A stretch of DNA of 64,000 bases from Clavaria fumosa (GCA_951802425.1 OX637803.1:3100001-3164000), one strand, 5' to 3'. Counted from the first letter of the stretch, positions 47,096 to 58,010 are shown. The notes: generated by a model not told the origin, from the sequence alone. Numbers and translations are program-made.

Positions 47096-47339
47096 CACCA
47101 GCTAATCCCATTCCAAGAGTGTACAGAGCAGCATTATCAGGCCAACAGATCCAAGGCTGACACAGACCAGTCAGCAGGTGTAATGGATAGAAGAAGGTCT
47201 AAACCTGTATAGGAGCAGTCTTGGGTAGTGTTGAAAGAAGAGGAGATGTTGACAGTAGCAGGAGAGTCAAGAGAGTCAGAGCCAACATAGTGGTTGAAGA
47301 GCAAAAGATGATAAAGGCAGATTGGAGCACAGCCGCTTT

Positions 47340-47990
47340 CAGGTCACTTTTTTTGTTTTTGTTTTGGCCATAACTTGTTCATTTCCTGATAGAATTGCAT
47401 GCGGTTTGTGGCGTTCAATTCGGCGTGAAAAACGCTTTAGAATAGTGTATAATATGCCTGGTATCTCTGAGATAAAAAATTCCATGTTTTCACAGTACGT
47501 AAGTGTTTAAACTACTATATCTCACTCATTTCTTCATGAAAACACAAGTGGTTTACAGTGTTGGATTCAGCATCAAAAAAGCTTTAGAATCATGTATAAT
47601 ATGCATTCTAATTGTGAGATAAAAAATACTGTGGATTGGCAGTCACCATGAAGTGGAGCACAGCTTTTTTGAGGTCAAATTTTTTGGTTTTGGCCATAGC
47701 TCACTCATTTATTGACTAAATTACATGTGGTTTGTTGCATTCGATTGCGCGTAAAAAGCACTCCAGAATGATGTATAATATGATTGGTATCTATGAGATA
47801 AAAAATTGCCATGGATTGGCAGTAGGGAGTTGTTAAAACCACTATACCCCACTCATTTCTTTATGAAATTATAAATGGTTTGTGGCATTGGATTCAACAT
47901 AAAATATGCTTCAGAGTCATGCATAATATGCCCTCTAACTCTGAGATAAAAACTTCCCATGATTTTGCACTGTGCTGACATAATAGTTTC
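47340..47990. repeat. Diverged tandem repeats of about 145-180 bp
   Basis: At least four degenerate copies (about 47,367, 47,511, 47,690, 47,840; a fifth near 48,350) share 'CTCACTCATTTCTT', 'GTGGTTTGTGGCATT', 'TGTATAATATG' and 'GAGATAAAAAATT'. Resembles old repeats in non-coding transposon sequence. No reading frame. Confidence 0.72.
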
Positions 47991-47994
47991 TCAC

Positions 47995-48315
47995 AATTTA
48001 AAGTGGTCATTGCTCAATCAACTGGGCTTGTAAAATCATGAAATTATTACTGTATAGAACTTTTACTTGCAGCCACATGACCTCTAAATATCTAAGGAAT
48101 GTAGCCAGATTTGAGTCAAAACTACTTTAGATGGCAATTTAGGTTCCCACACTTAAATGATGACAGAGTCAGTGAAGCCAGCTGGTCTGAAAGAGTGAAT
48201 CTTCCATAACTAGAGCATCTGATGGGTTGAGATAATTTCAGAACCATTTACCAATGTGGGCAAGCCTTCCAGAATATTTTTACAATTTGTAATATTTTCT
48301 ATGAATATCTAAAAA
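47995..48315. repeat. Direct repeat, copy 1 (about 320 bp)
   Basis: Begins AATTTAAAGTGGTCATTGCT and ends TATGAATATCTAAAAA. Roughly 90% identical by eye to 48,837-49,155 in the same orientation. The 520 bp between the copies has CTGACTGTGAAGCTTGACTC-type short repeats and no gene. Confidence 0.85.
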
Positions 48316-48836
48316 ATTACACTAAAATCAGAATGGACGTGTTAAAATGACTATATCTCACCCATCTTGTGATGAAATCACAAATGGTCTGTGGCATTGT
48401 TGTGTTGTGATGAGCCACTCTGGTGTGGCTGACTTGGTTCATATATGTTTGTACCCAAAAAGCGGCAGTGTAAGAGCTGGGGGTCAAGCTTCAAGTCTTT
48501 TTATCTCTGACTGTGAAGCTTGACTCCAGGTTAGTGACTATCTGTACTTCTATACCCTTAAAATATTATCTCTGACTGTAAAGCTTGACTCCAGGAGTCC
48601 CTTCTGTTTCATCTCAGCCCCTCTGCTGCACTTTCTGGTCTGTTCAGATTATGAGACCCAGTGTTTCAGGCCCATGACTGCTGATGTAAGAGAGTGCTTG
48701 GAAGTCACATGACCCTTGTCATGTGATCTGGTCATGTGACCAGATCACATGATTTGGTAGTCAGTGTAATGTCACATCATAATGGTGACCCCAGTCATGA
48801 CCCATTATCATGTGATTTGAGAGCCTCACTGGAGTC

Positions 48837-49155
48837 AATTTAAAGTGGTCATTGCTCAATCAACTGGGCTTGTAAAATCATGAAATTACTACTGTATATA
48901 ACTTTTACTAGCAGCTACATGACCTGTCAATATCTAGGGAATGTGGCCAGATTTGAGTCAAACCTACTTTAGATGGCAATTTAGGTTCCCACACTTAAAA
49001 TGACAGAGTCAGTGAAGCCAGCTGGTCTGAAAGAGTGAATCTTCCATAACTAGAGCATCTGATGAATTGAGATAATTTAGGAATTATTTAACAATGTGGG
49101 CAAGCTGTCCAGAATATTTTTACAATTTGTAATATTTTCTATGAATACCTAAAAA
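48837..49155. repeat. Direct repeat, copy 2 (about 320 bp)
   Basis: Partner of 47,995-48,315. Differences are scattered single-base changes and a small deletion (AAATGATGACAG versus AAAATGACAG). May reflect a segmental duplication or the ends of a decayed element. Confidence 0.85.
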
Positions 49156-49540
49156 TGATTCTCTTTATTCTGCTAAAGTATTATTTCTGGAAGAACTAGT
49201 GGGATTTAGTAAAAAGCCAGTATGCTGAAAAATGCTATCATGATGGGCTACCTTCATGAATATTTTCAAGATTTTTGCAATTAAATTGAATTCAGAGAAT
49301 TTTTTGCAAGATTTTCTCATCTTTCACACATTGTTTCCTAAATTGTGAGTGAATGCATTGACATATCAATGCAGTTTTGAGATATATCATGTGTCTCATT
49401 GTACCCTACATTGCATAATATTTTCAAAAATTTAGCTAATAAACTGAAAAAGTTTTCTCTATGTGCATTCAAAAATATGAATGAATGAATGATGTACCCT
49501 TTTCTGGGGTTGATAAGAACGAGTCTTGATAAACTTGGGG

Positions 49541-50413
49541 GGAGTGGGCCATCACAAGTGTGGCATGAATGAGGCCTTCATTACAAACCCCAGATCTGCC
49601 AAGTTCAGAGACCCCAGATCCACCAAGTTCAGAGATGTATTGTTGAGCATACAGATGGCATACTTGGTCATTGTTACGACCCCATCCGCTTGCATAAGCA
49701 CTATCCCCGCCCCGGACTCCGAGCTCCATACCAACTCCGATCTGCTCCACCATAACTCCGTATGCTCCGCTCCACACCTTCATCGGACTTTACTCCGCTG
49801 ACCTTTGGACCATTCGGACTTCATTCTAGAACCTTCTCCCTCCATCCCCTCATTCTGTTTACCATTGAGAGGATACCCTTGACCCATGGGAGTCGCTTTT
49901 GTTGTTGTTTCTTTGTTCCATGAAAATTGCACAGGCACATGTGGTGAAACTCTCCTAGTAATTTGATATGTACATTGTTTCACATTACTCCTATACTCTG
50001 TCCTTGCAGTATAAGTTTCCACCTGTATCTCCCTGCTCCTCAGTTCGAATATTAACATCTCTTGATCCTAAACATCTCTGAGCTTTCGTCCTCATCATCC
50101 TCGACGTTTTCCACGTCATCCGACCAACTCCGACCAACTCCGACAGACTCCGATCAACTTCGGAGTTTTGACTTGTGTTCTGATCCTCCCTTAGGTATTG
50201 TTCTTGTTTGATAAATAGGGACACGTATATACGCGGTGGCACAACACATATGTTGAGGCTGCAGTCCCATAAGTCTCTCTTCTTCTTGTTTACTTCTCTG
50301 TTTCTCTGATATTGGACTCTGACCGGACTCTGATAGAATATCTCCGCTAACCCCTTCGCCGCTAACCTTGTTAGGACTGTGACAGTCATACTGCACTTGT
50401 GATGGCCCACTCC
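49541..50413. mobile_element. Small TIR element (about 155 bp without its insert) carrying a solo LTR
   Basis: The ends are GGAGTGGGCCATCACAAGTG and its exact reverse complement CACTTGTGATGGCCCACTCC. Removing the solo LTR and one copy of its 5-bp duplication leaves an element of about 155 bp with no coding capacity. Its interior has a doubled CCAAGTTCAGAGA phrase. No clear target duplication of the TIR element itself. Confidence 0.75.
49672..50384. mobile_element. Solo LTR (713 bp) with 5-bp target duplication GTCAT
   Basis: Starts TGTTACGACCCC and ends GGACTGTGACA, i.e. TG...CA with related inverted ends. Flanked by GTCAT at 49,667-49,671 and 50,385-50,389. Inside are repeated AACTCCGA-type motifs and TATATACG near 50,228 that could serve as a promoter. 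No internal retrotransposon sequence, so this is the product of LTR-LTR recombination. Confidence 0.85.
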
Positions 50414-50587
50414 AATTTATCCTCTGGCATGGAGTTCTCTTGTGAGCAGAGAGTATTTTTGGATACAAGTAAAGTGTATAGGAAATGTCAGATAAGGCAT
50501 ATCACATTTTCATCTTGGCATATTATTATTTTTAGATGCAAGTACAGTATATAGGAAAGAGCTGATAGGGCATATCTAGGGCATATT

Positions 50588-50765
50588 CACTTTTGCTTCT
50601 TCTTGTGTAGACATAAACAATTCAGATACAAGTGCAGCATACAGGAAACAGTTAATAGGGCATATCACTTTTGCTTCTTCTTGTGTAGACATAAACAATT
50701 CAGATACAACTACAGCATACAGGAAACAGTTAATAGGGCATATCACTTTTGCTTCTTCTTGTGTA
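50588..50765. repeat. 78-bp tandem repeat, three copies, including the 3' end of the dioxygenase gene
   Basis: Copies begin at about 50,588, 50,666 and 50,744 with CACTTTTGCTTCTTCTTGTG. The third contains the stop codon and last residues (HKKKQK) of the neighbouring minus-strand gene; the other two duplicate that end plus AACAATTCAGATACAA downstream. Confidence 0.85.
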
Positions 50766-52535
50766 CAGGCCTTTGTTCCTCGACAGATGGCCAGAAACCA
50801 GAGAAGGTGTCATTCCTCCATCCAGGTGCTTGCCCACACAGTCTCTTCAGGGCTGATTTCTGAGAAAAGAGGACATGTCCAATCCTCCCTGGAACTATGC
50901 CACATTTATTGACATGTCCAACAGGCTTCCAATCCCCAACTGCATGATATAAATCACCAGCAGGGAAGATAAAAATGTCCCCTGGTCTATAACTGAACTT
51001 GAGGTCCAAGTCAGTGAAGTAAAGGTCACCTCCACTGTATTGCCCCACATTGAAAATGGCTGTTGGCCCTCCATCCTTCTTATCTTGGTGGGGTTTTACT
51101 TGAAGTTTATAGACAATGGCCCAACCCAACCATGGACCTGGATCTTCTGGTAGCCAGACTCCTGCAGCAAAAGCTTCTTTGTATGTGATGTGTTCCTTTG
51201 GAAAAGCAACTGCAAAATATGCATCCAGAAAAATGGCTACATCTGCTGTGGCCCTGAAATAGTAGTTCACAGCCAGAGCTGAGTAAGAGCCTTTGCACAT
51301 GTCATTTGAAGGAATAAGTGCAAACTTGTTGCCTTTTCTTCCTTGCTCAAACCAGGCATGCACTAAATGAGTCACACCACAGCGCTCATATGACAGAAAA
51401 GTGTTGGATTGCTCCACTCCAGGACGAGATGTTTCAGGAGATTTCTCTATGTCCCCCCTTGCCTGCTGAAACTTGGTGAAGGCCTTTGAGACATGTTTGA
51501 AGGCTACAAAAGGCTGGTTTTCTTCTCTCATATCCCTCTCATCTCCATCATCTCCATTGTCTTCTGCACTACCATCCCCCTCATCTTCCTCATCCTCATC
51601 CTCATCCCCTTCATCCCTCTTATTTCCCTCTTTATCTCCTCTATCCCTCTCATCCTCTTCACTTGACAGAGGAGTCAATTCACTCTCATGTGTGTACACT
51701 GGTGAATCAACAACAGCCATGTCAATGTCCAACTCCAACTCCATCTCATTTACTTCACAACTCTTCTCAGCCTTATATTCCATTACTTCCTCCTCCTCAT
51801 GCCTAACATCCCTCTTATGTGCTACTGGCCTCAAAATAGTGTGCAGCAACTGAGTTGCAGCTTGCACCTGGTTTTGAAGCTTCTCCTGTATATGAAAGTC
51901 AGAAAGATCTCAATCGTAACATAAAGAAAACATACACTAAGGCCAAATTTCTTCACTTTACCCAAGCTCTCTGCTGTGGCAACATCAATAGCCCTCCTTC
52001 CAATGGCAGAGTTCTTCCCTGTAAAGTATACAGTATACTCCTAAAACTCAACATTAACCAAAAAGTAAATAATATGTTATGAATAGACTTACTTGCCCCT
52101 TTTCAGATGGTTGGTCCTGGATTGCTCAATTGTCAATAAAGGTACATTGAAAATTATGAAGGGGAACTTACCTCCAAGATATGGTCTGAAAAAGCAGCTA
52201 TAAGTAGTTTTCCTTCCTCATCATACCATCTGCCTGAGCACACATCAGATGGCCATGAACCCATTTCAGCTATCTTCTGTTCAGCCAACTTTATGTCTTT
52301 TTTGGTGTTCCTAGGCCTCTGGGATAATGCATCCAGTGATGTGTCAATAAGACTGAATGATGGAGTGGATTGCTCCCAAGCAAGTGCCCTTCTCATGCAA
52401 CTTTCTGCCCAGCGAGTACATTCCACTCTTTCTCCACGTCTCTGCGCAAGCGGCTCTGCTCTCAAAGGAAGTTGGGCCAGAGTTGGGGGAAGGACTGGCG
52501 CATCCTGGGGCCAGGGACATTTAGTAGGCATTGAG
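50743..52535 (-). CDS. TET/JBP-like 2-oxoglutarate/Fe(II) dioxygenase, transposon-associated type; 5' exons uncertain
   Basis: Four exons, all with phase-0 junctions between them: 52172-52535 (first ATG at 52531), 52093-52116 (24 nt), 51962-52018 (57 nt) and 50743-51885; 527 residues from that ATG. The last exon has a long acidic linker, then the double-stranded beta-helix: VKPHQDKKDGG with the iron-binding HxD, QYSGGDLYFTDLDLKFSYRPGDIFIF, the distal histidine in LYHAVG, and an Arg in VPGRIGHVLFS for 2-oxoglutarate. This layout is that of the TET/JBP family, which oxidises 5-methylcytosine or thymine and is hugely expanded beside KDZ transposons in mushrooms. Exon 1 may be internal: CACCCAG precedes 52535, and its phase fits donors of upstream cassettes in the adjacent array. 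Substrate is unproven. Confidence 0.72.
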
Positions 52536-52825
52536 CTGGGTGAGGGTGGTAAAGACTGTGGTGGTAGAGAGCAGGTGAACAGGGAGCAGGCAGGGAGAGG
52601 GCAGTGACAAGGGGGCAGGCAGTGACAAGGGGGCAGGTGGCGAGCTGACGGGGAGGAGTGGGGAGCAGGCGGCAAGGAGTGGGGAGCAGGCGGCAAGGAG
52701 TGGGGAGCAGGCGGTGACAAGGGGGCAGGGGACAAACAGGGAGCAGAGGGCAAGCAGATGGCAAGGAGTGGGGAGCAGGCAATGAGATGTCAGCAAGCAG
52801 AAAGAAAGAATAAAAGAGAACGTAC

Positions 52826-52925
52826 CAGTCATGGATGACATTGACAACAACGACAAGCAGGTGGCGGAGTGGGCCATCAATAAGCGATAACTGATAAGGA
52901 AATACAGCCATTTGCAAATGTTTGG
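52826..52925 (-). other. Exon-like cassette D, closest to the dioxygenase acceptor
   Basis: Codes KHLQMAVFPYQLSLIDGPLR then HLLVVVVNVIHD and ends at a GTACGT donor (intron from 52,825). Splicing to the acceptor at 52,536 would remove 290 bp and keep frame. An in-copy acceptor-like TTATCAG precedes LSLIDGPL. Confidence 0.4.
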
Positions 52926-54015
52926 AGGTGCGAGGAGCAGAGCGGGGAGCAGGTGAGGAGCAGGGAGTGGGCAGCAACCAGGGATGAGGCGGCGAGGAGG
53001 GAGTAGGGGGTGAGTAGGGAGCAGGCGAGGAGCAGGGAGTGGGCAGCGAGGAGGGAGTAGGGGGTGAGCAGAGAGCAGACGACGAGGAGCGGTGAGCAGG
53101 CGGCGAGCAGACGGCGAGGAGCGGGGAGCAGGCAGTGAGTGGTGAGCAGGTGGTGAGCAGGGAGTAAGGGAGCAGAGGGCGAACAGGGAGCAGGCAGCAA
53201 GGAGCGGGGAGCAGGCAGTGAGCAGCGAAGAGCAGGCGGCGAGCGGCGGGCGAACAGGTGGCGGGCGGCGAGCGGGGGGCGAACAGGGAGCAGGCAAGGA
53301 CGAGGGAGCAGGCGGCGAGGAGCGGGGAGCAGACAGCGAGGAGCGGGGAGCAGGCAGCGAGGAGCGGGGAGCAGGCGGCAAGGAGTGGGGAGCAGGCGGC
53401 GAGGAGCGGGAGCTGGCGAGGAGGAGGGAGTGGGCAGCGAACAGGGACGAGGTGGTGAGGAGGGAGGGGGCGAGCAGGGAGCAGGGCGGCGAGGAATGGG
53501 GAGCAGGCGGCGAGCAGACGGCGAGGAGCAGGGAGCAGGCGGCGAGTAGCGGGGAGCAGGCGAGGAGCAGGGAGTGGGCAGTGAACAGGGATGAGGCGGC
53601 GAGGAGGGAGTAGGGGGTGAGCAGGGAGCAGGCGGTGAGGAGTGAAGAGCAGGCGGCGAGCAGACGGCAAGGAGCGAGGATCAGGCAGCGAGCAGGGAGC
53701 AGGCAGCGAGGCGGGGAGCAGGCAGTGAGGAGCGGGGAGCAGGCAGCGAGGTGCGAGGAGCAGAGCGGGGAGCAGGCGGCGAGGAGCGGGGAGTGGGCGA
53801 GGAGCAGGGAGTGGGCAGCAACCAGGGATGAGGCGGGAGTAGGGGGTGAGTAGGGAGCAGGCGAGGAGCGAGGAGCAGGCGGCGAGCAGGGAGCAGGGAG
53901 CAGGTGGTGACAAGGGGGCAGGGGATGAACAGGGAGCAGGGGGCGATCAGGCAATGAGCAGGGAGCAGGCAATGAGATGTCAGCAAGCAGAAAGAAAGGA
54001 TGAAAGAGAACATAC

Positions 54016-54120
54016 CAGTCGCGGATGACGTTGACGACGATGACAAGCAGGCGGCGGAGTGGGCCATCAATAAGCGATAACCGATAATGAAATACAGCTG
54101 TTTGCAAATGTTTGCAGGTG
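54016..54120 (-). other. Exon-like cassette C
   Basis: Codes KHLQTAVFHYRLSLIDGPLR then RLLVIVVNVIRD and ends in the same phase-2 donor (GTATGT, intron from 54,015). The coding sense of the motif is kept although bases differ from cassette A. Contains an insertion (FHYRLSL) absent from A. Confidence 0.4.
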
Positions 54121-55254
54121 CGAGGAGCAGAGCGGAGAGCAGGTGGCGGGGAGCAGGCGAGGAGCAGGGAGCAGGTGGTGACAAGGGGGCAGGGGATGAA
54201 CAGGGAGCAGGGGGCAAGCAGATGGCGAGGAGTGGGAAGCAGGCAGCGAGCAGGGAGCAGGTGGTGACAAGGGGGCAGGCGTCGAGGAGCGGGGAGCAGG
54301 TGGCGAGGAGCAGGGAGCAGGCAAGGAGCGGGGAGCAGGCGGCGAGGAGCGGGGAGCAGGGAGTGGGCAGCGACCAGGGATGAGGCGGCGAGGAGGGAGT
54401 AGGGGGTGAGCAGGGAGCAGGCGGCGAGGAGCAGCAAGCAGACAGTGAGGAGCGGCGAGCAGATGGCAAGGAGCGGGGAGCAGGCAGCGAGTGGTGAGCA
54501 GGTGGTGAGCAGGGAGCAAGGGAGCAGAGGGCGAACAGGGAGCAGGCAGCAAGGAGCGGGGAGCAGGCAGCGAGGAGCAGGCGGCGAGCGGCGGGCGAAC
54601 AGGCGGCGGGCGGCGAGCAGCGAGGGGGGGGCGAACAGGGAGCAGGCAAGGACGAGGGAGCAGGTGGCAAGGAGCAGGGAGCAGACAGCGAGGAGCGGGG
54701 AGCAGGCAGTGAGGAGCGGGGAGCCGGCAGCGAGGAGTGGGGAGCAGGCGGCAAGGGACGGCGAGCAGGGGGCAGGCGGCACAGGCAGCAAGGAGCAGGG
54801 AGCAGGCAGTGAGGAGCGGGGAGCAGGCAGCAAGGAGCGGGGAGCAGGCAGCGAGGAGCAGGGAGCAGGCAGCGAGCAGACGGCGAGGAGCGGGGAGCAG
54901 GCAGCGAGTGGTGAGCAGGTGGTGAGCAGGGAGCAAGGGAGCAGGGGGCGAACAGGGAGCAGGCAGCAAGGAGTGGGGTGCAGGCAGTGAGAAGTGAGGA
55001 GCAGGCAACGAGCAGCAAGCAGTGAGGAGCAGGCAGCGAGCAGTGAGGAGTGGCGAGCAGGTGTTGAGCAGGGAGCAGGTGTTGAGCAGGGAGCAAGGGA
55101 GCAGGCAGCAAGCAGCAAGCAGGGAGGAGCAAGCGGCGAGCAGTGAGCAGGGGCGAACAGAGCAGGCAGTGAGGAGTGGGGAGCAGGCAATGAGGAGCAG
55201 GGAGCAGGCAATGAGATGTCAGCAAGCAGAAAGAAAGAATAAAAGAGAACATAC

Positions 55255-55315
55255 CAGTCACGGATGATGTGGACGATGACAAGCAGGCGGCGGAATGGGC
55301 CATCGATCAGCGAGC
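55255..55315 (-). other. Exon-like cassette B, shortened copy
   Basis: Repeats IDGPFRRLLVIVHIIRD with the same phase-2 end and a GTATGT donor at 55,254. Its 5' part (the KHLQTAV region) is missing. Confidence 0.4.
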
Positions 55316-55421
55316 AGGGGCGAACAGAGCAGGCAGCGAGGAGTGGGGAGCAGGCAATGAGGAGCAGGGTGCAGGCAATGAGATGTCAGCAAGCAGAAAG
55401 AAAGAATAAAAGAGAACGTAC

Positions 55422-55531
55422 CAGTCACGGATGATGTGGATGACAATGACAAGCAGGCGGCAGAGTGGGCCATCGATTACAGCTGTTTGCAAATGTTTGG
55501 AGTCTGTGGCACACAATGCACTTTTGTTCAC
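55422..55531 (-). other. Exon-like cassette A upstream of the dioxygenase gene
   Basis: Minus strand: acceptor-like ACTTTTAG, then an open 110-nt segment coding NKSALCATDSKHLQTAVIDG and PLCRLLVIVIHIIRD, ending TG at a GTACGT donor (55,421). The donor is phase 2. The acceptor at 52,536 is followed by C-TCA-ATG, which completes the codon and keeps frame with the dioxygenase exon. Outermost and most exon-like copy, the only one outside the minisatellite on its 5' side. Confidence 0.5.
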
Positions 55532-56640
55532 CTAAAAGTTTCAATCATTACTCAATCAATTCTGAAGATATCAATGATTGAAAATAACTATTTTTCATGA
55601 GAAAGAGAGCTCTAGGGCCCTGTAAAAAGAATGAGGCAATTTGGTTGAGTTTTGAGAAAGCTGAGTGGCATAATATACCTTGTAAATTCACCAGAGCATA
55701 TGCATGACTACAATGTGCATGTGCATGCTCCCAGATCACCTCACCCTAACCCTTCTTCACCATCATCTGCATCTGCACACATGCTTGTGTCCAGCTTTGC
55801 ACATTATTCACCTTACCTTCAATTTGCCCTCACCTTCATCACACCTTAATCACTGATTTCATTAGGTCACCTTTAACACTATTATTGCTTTCACTTCCAG
55901 TTTACAATAGCAATTGTTATTAGTCTGCCATTTAATCCAAACAAGAACCAGAGGTGAAAGAAATAGACTACAGACACAATGGCAAAAGGAATGGGAAGGG
56001 AGGAGAGAGGGAGAGGGAGAGGGAGAGGGAGAGGGAGAGGGAGAGGGAGAGGGAGAGGGAGAGGGAGAGGGAGAGGGAGAGGGAGAGGGAGAGGGAGAGG
56101 GAGTCATCAGCAAAACTGTCTTTGGCCCATAGCAAGATGCCAAATCTAAAGTAGCCATAGTGTTTCCATAGCACACTCATAGCTTCATAACACCTGCCTT
56201 ATCTATAAGGTGCAACATAGTGCTATATAGTCTGGCCCTGAACATACAGCTCTAATGTCAGGTGGCTAAATCATAGTGTCAGGAAGCATCAAATTTCTTC
56301 ATCAGGAAAAACATAATTTCACACTGTGAAATTCACAGTTGTTATCAGTGTAAAGATATTGTGACACTGAGGCTATATAGACCAATGTCATTTTGTGATT
56401 TCCACAGTAGGGCCTTATAGATATTCAGTCAATAACTGTAGCACTAGTAGATTTGCAGTGATCAATTGATACTATGCCAGTGTTGTATGGTTAAGTTATG
56501 TGCTACAGCGCTACAGGCGGGCGTGCAGCGCTGTGACTACAGAGACACATGACTCACAATGAGTCACATGCCCCATGCTTGAACACGACGTGTCACTCTC
56601 AGCCTCACACCACCCTACCACCCTCAGCAAGCTAGCGACG
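55532..56640. other. Non-coding stretch with a GAGAGG/GAGGGA microsatellite
   Basis: No gene recognised. About 97 bp at 56,006-56,102 are a near-perfect hexanucleotide run of GAGGGA units. Flanking sequence is AT-rich and unremarkable. Confidence 0.6.
56006..56102. repeat. (GAGGGA)n microsatellite, about 16 units
   Basis: Continuous perfect hexamer repeat. A short GAGAGGGAGAGGGAGA echo occurs at 58,290-58,305. Confidence 0.95.
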
Positions 56641-57070
56641 GGCTGCGGTGGCTCTCCCTCTCCTCTCTCCCTCTCCGTCTCCCTCTTTTCTCTCTCCCTC
56701 TCCCTCTTCTCCCTCTTCCTCCCTTCCCCCAAGTGATGATGGCTGCAGCGACATCAGGTGCGCCCTCGCCTGTCTTTCTTATTCTCTTTTTCTTCTTTTC
56801 ATTTACAGGGCAGCCGATGACGGCACCCTCACCCTCACCCCTCACCCTCACCCCTCAGCCTCAGTCTCACCCTCAGTCTCACCCCTCCTCCCTCTCTCCT
56901 CTCCCCCTCTCCTTCAGCAGCAGCGGTGGCCTCACCCTCCCCCCTCCCTCTTTTCCCTCCCTCTCACTCTCACCCTCTCATCTCACCCTCACCCTCTCAT
57001 CTCATCCTCATCCTCACCCTCTCACCTCCCTTTCACCTCTCTCTCACCTCTCACTTCTCCCCAGAGACAA
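56640..57070. repeat. CT-rich low-complexity block
   Basis: Runs of CTCTCCCTC and CTCACCCTCACC with imperfect period of 6-12 bp. Reading frames here (Leu/Ser/Pro-rich) are composition artefacts. One island, GTGATGATGGCTGCAGCGAC, recurs in diverged form near 57,070 (ACAATGGCGGCGACGAG), suggesting a larger degenerate unit of about 330 bp. Confidence 0.8.
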
Positions 57071-57239
57071 CAATGGCGGCGACGAGTGGGAACCACCAGG
57101 TGCACCCTCCCCCATGTCCTCTTTTTCATTTTCATTTCATTTCATTTCATTTTTCAAATTACTATTTACAAGGCAATGGACAACAGCGGACAACAGACGG
57201 CAACGGCGGCAACGGCTCTCCCTCTCCCTCCTTTCCCTC

Positions 57240-58010
57240 TTGGCGGTAGCAACTGCGACGGCAGCAGTGGCGGCGGTGGCAACCAGCGACGGCGGCAGCA
57301 GCGACTAGTGATGGCGGTGGTGGCGACTAGTGATGGCAGTGGTGGCGACCAGTGACGGCAGCAGCAGCGACTAGTGACGGCGGCAGTGGCAACTAGTGAC
57401 GGCGGCGGTGGCGACCAGCGACTAGCGACGGCGGTGGCAGCGACTAGCGACAGCGGTGGCAGCGACTAGCAAGGGTGGCAGTGGCGACCAGCAACGGCAG
57501 CGGCAGCAACCAGAGACAGCAACTATAACAGCGGCGGCGATCAGGGACTGTGGCAGCAACTAGCGACTGTGGCGGCAGCGGCAGCGACTAGCGACGGCGG
57601 CGGTATTGGCAGCGACTAGCGAGGGCAGTGGCAGTGGCAGCAACTAGTGGTGGCGGTGGCATTGGCAGCGACTAGCGACGGCGGTGGCAGCGGCAGCAAC
57701 TAGCGGTGGCGGTGGGATTGGCAGCAACTAGCAACGGCAGTGGCAGCAGGATTGGCAGCGACTAGCGACAGCGGTGGCAGCAGCAGCAACTAGCGGTGGC
57801 GACCAGTGGTAGCGGTCAGCGGTGGCGATTAGCGACGGCAGCGGCGGCAGCAGCAACCAGCAACGGCAGTGACCAGCAACGGCGGTGGCAACAACGGTGG
57901 ACGGTGGCAGCAGCGACAGCAGCAGCGGCGGCAGCAACAATGGTGGACATTGGCAGTAGCAACAGTGGCAGCGGCGGCAGTGATGGCGGCTTCTTATGTG
58001 TACTCAACTG
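57240..58010. repeat. GGC/AGC-rich minisatellite (GCGACTAGCGACGGCGGTGG units)
   Basis: Dozens of imperfect copies of a unit of about 18-27 bp built from AGCGACTAGCGACGGCGG, GGCAGC and CAGCAAC. In-frame TAG within CTAG breaks most frames, so it is not coding. Confidence 0.88.

Larger units (their letters stand above)
52545..55480. repeat. 3-kb GC-rich minisatellite with higher-order structure
   Basis: Built mostly of a 21-bp unit (GGAGCAGGCGGCGAGGAG plus three bases) and shorter GGAGCAGG/GGAGCGG variants, in dozens of copies. On minus it gives Cys/Leu/Pro/Ala-rich frames (CSLLPAPCSPPAP), clearly a repeat artefact. Four non-repetitive islands of about 100-140 bp interrupt it (cassettes A-D), making higher-order units of roughly 0.2-1.2 kb. 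The array sits where the first intron(s) of the dioxygenase gene would be. Confidence 0.9.

Noticed and set aside
53681..55303. Long minus-strand frames (up to about 900 codons) rich in Cys, Leu, Pro and Ala
   Set aside because: They arise from the 21-bp GC-rich minisatellite, which is open in several frames; no domain or codon signal apart from the short cassettes.
56648..57355. Ser/Pro/Leu-rich frames across the CT-rich block
   Set aside because: Low-complexity composition; overlapping frames are equally open.
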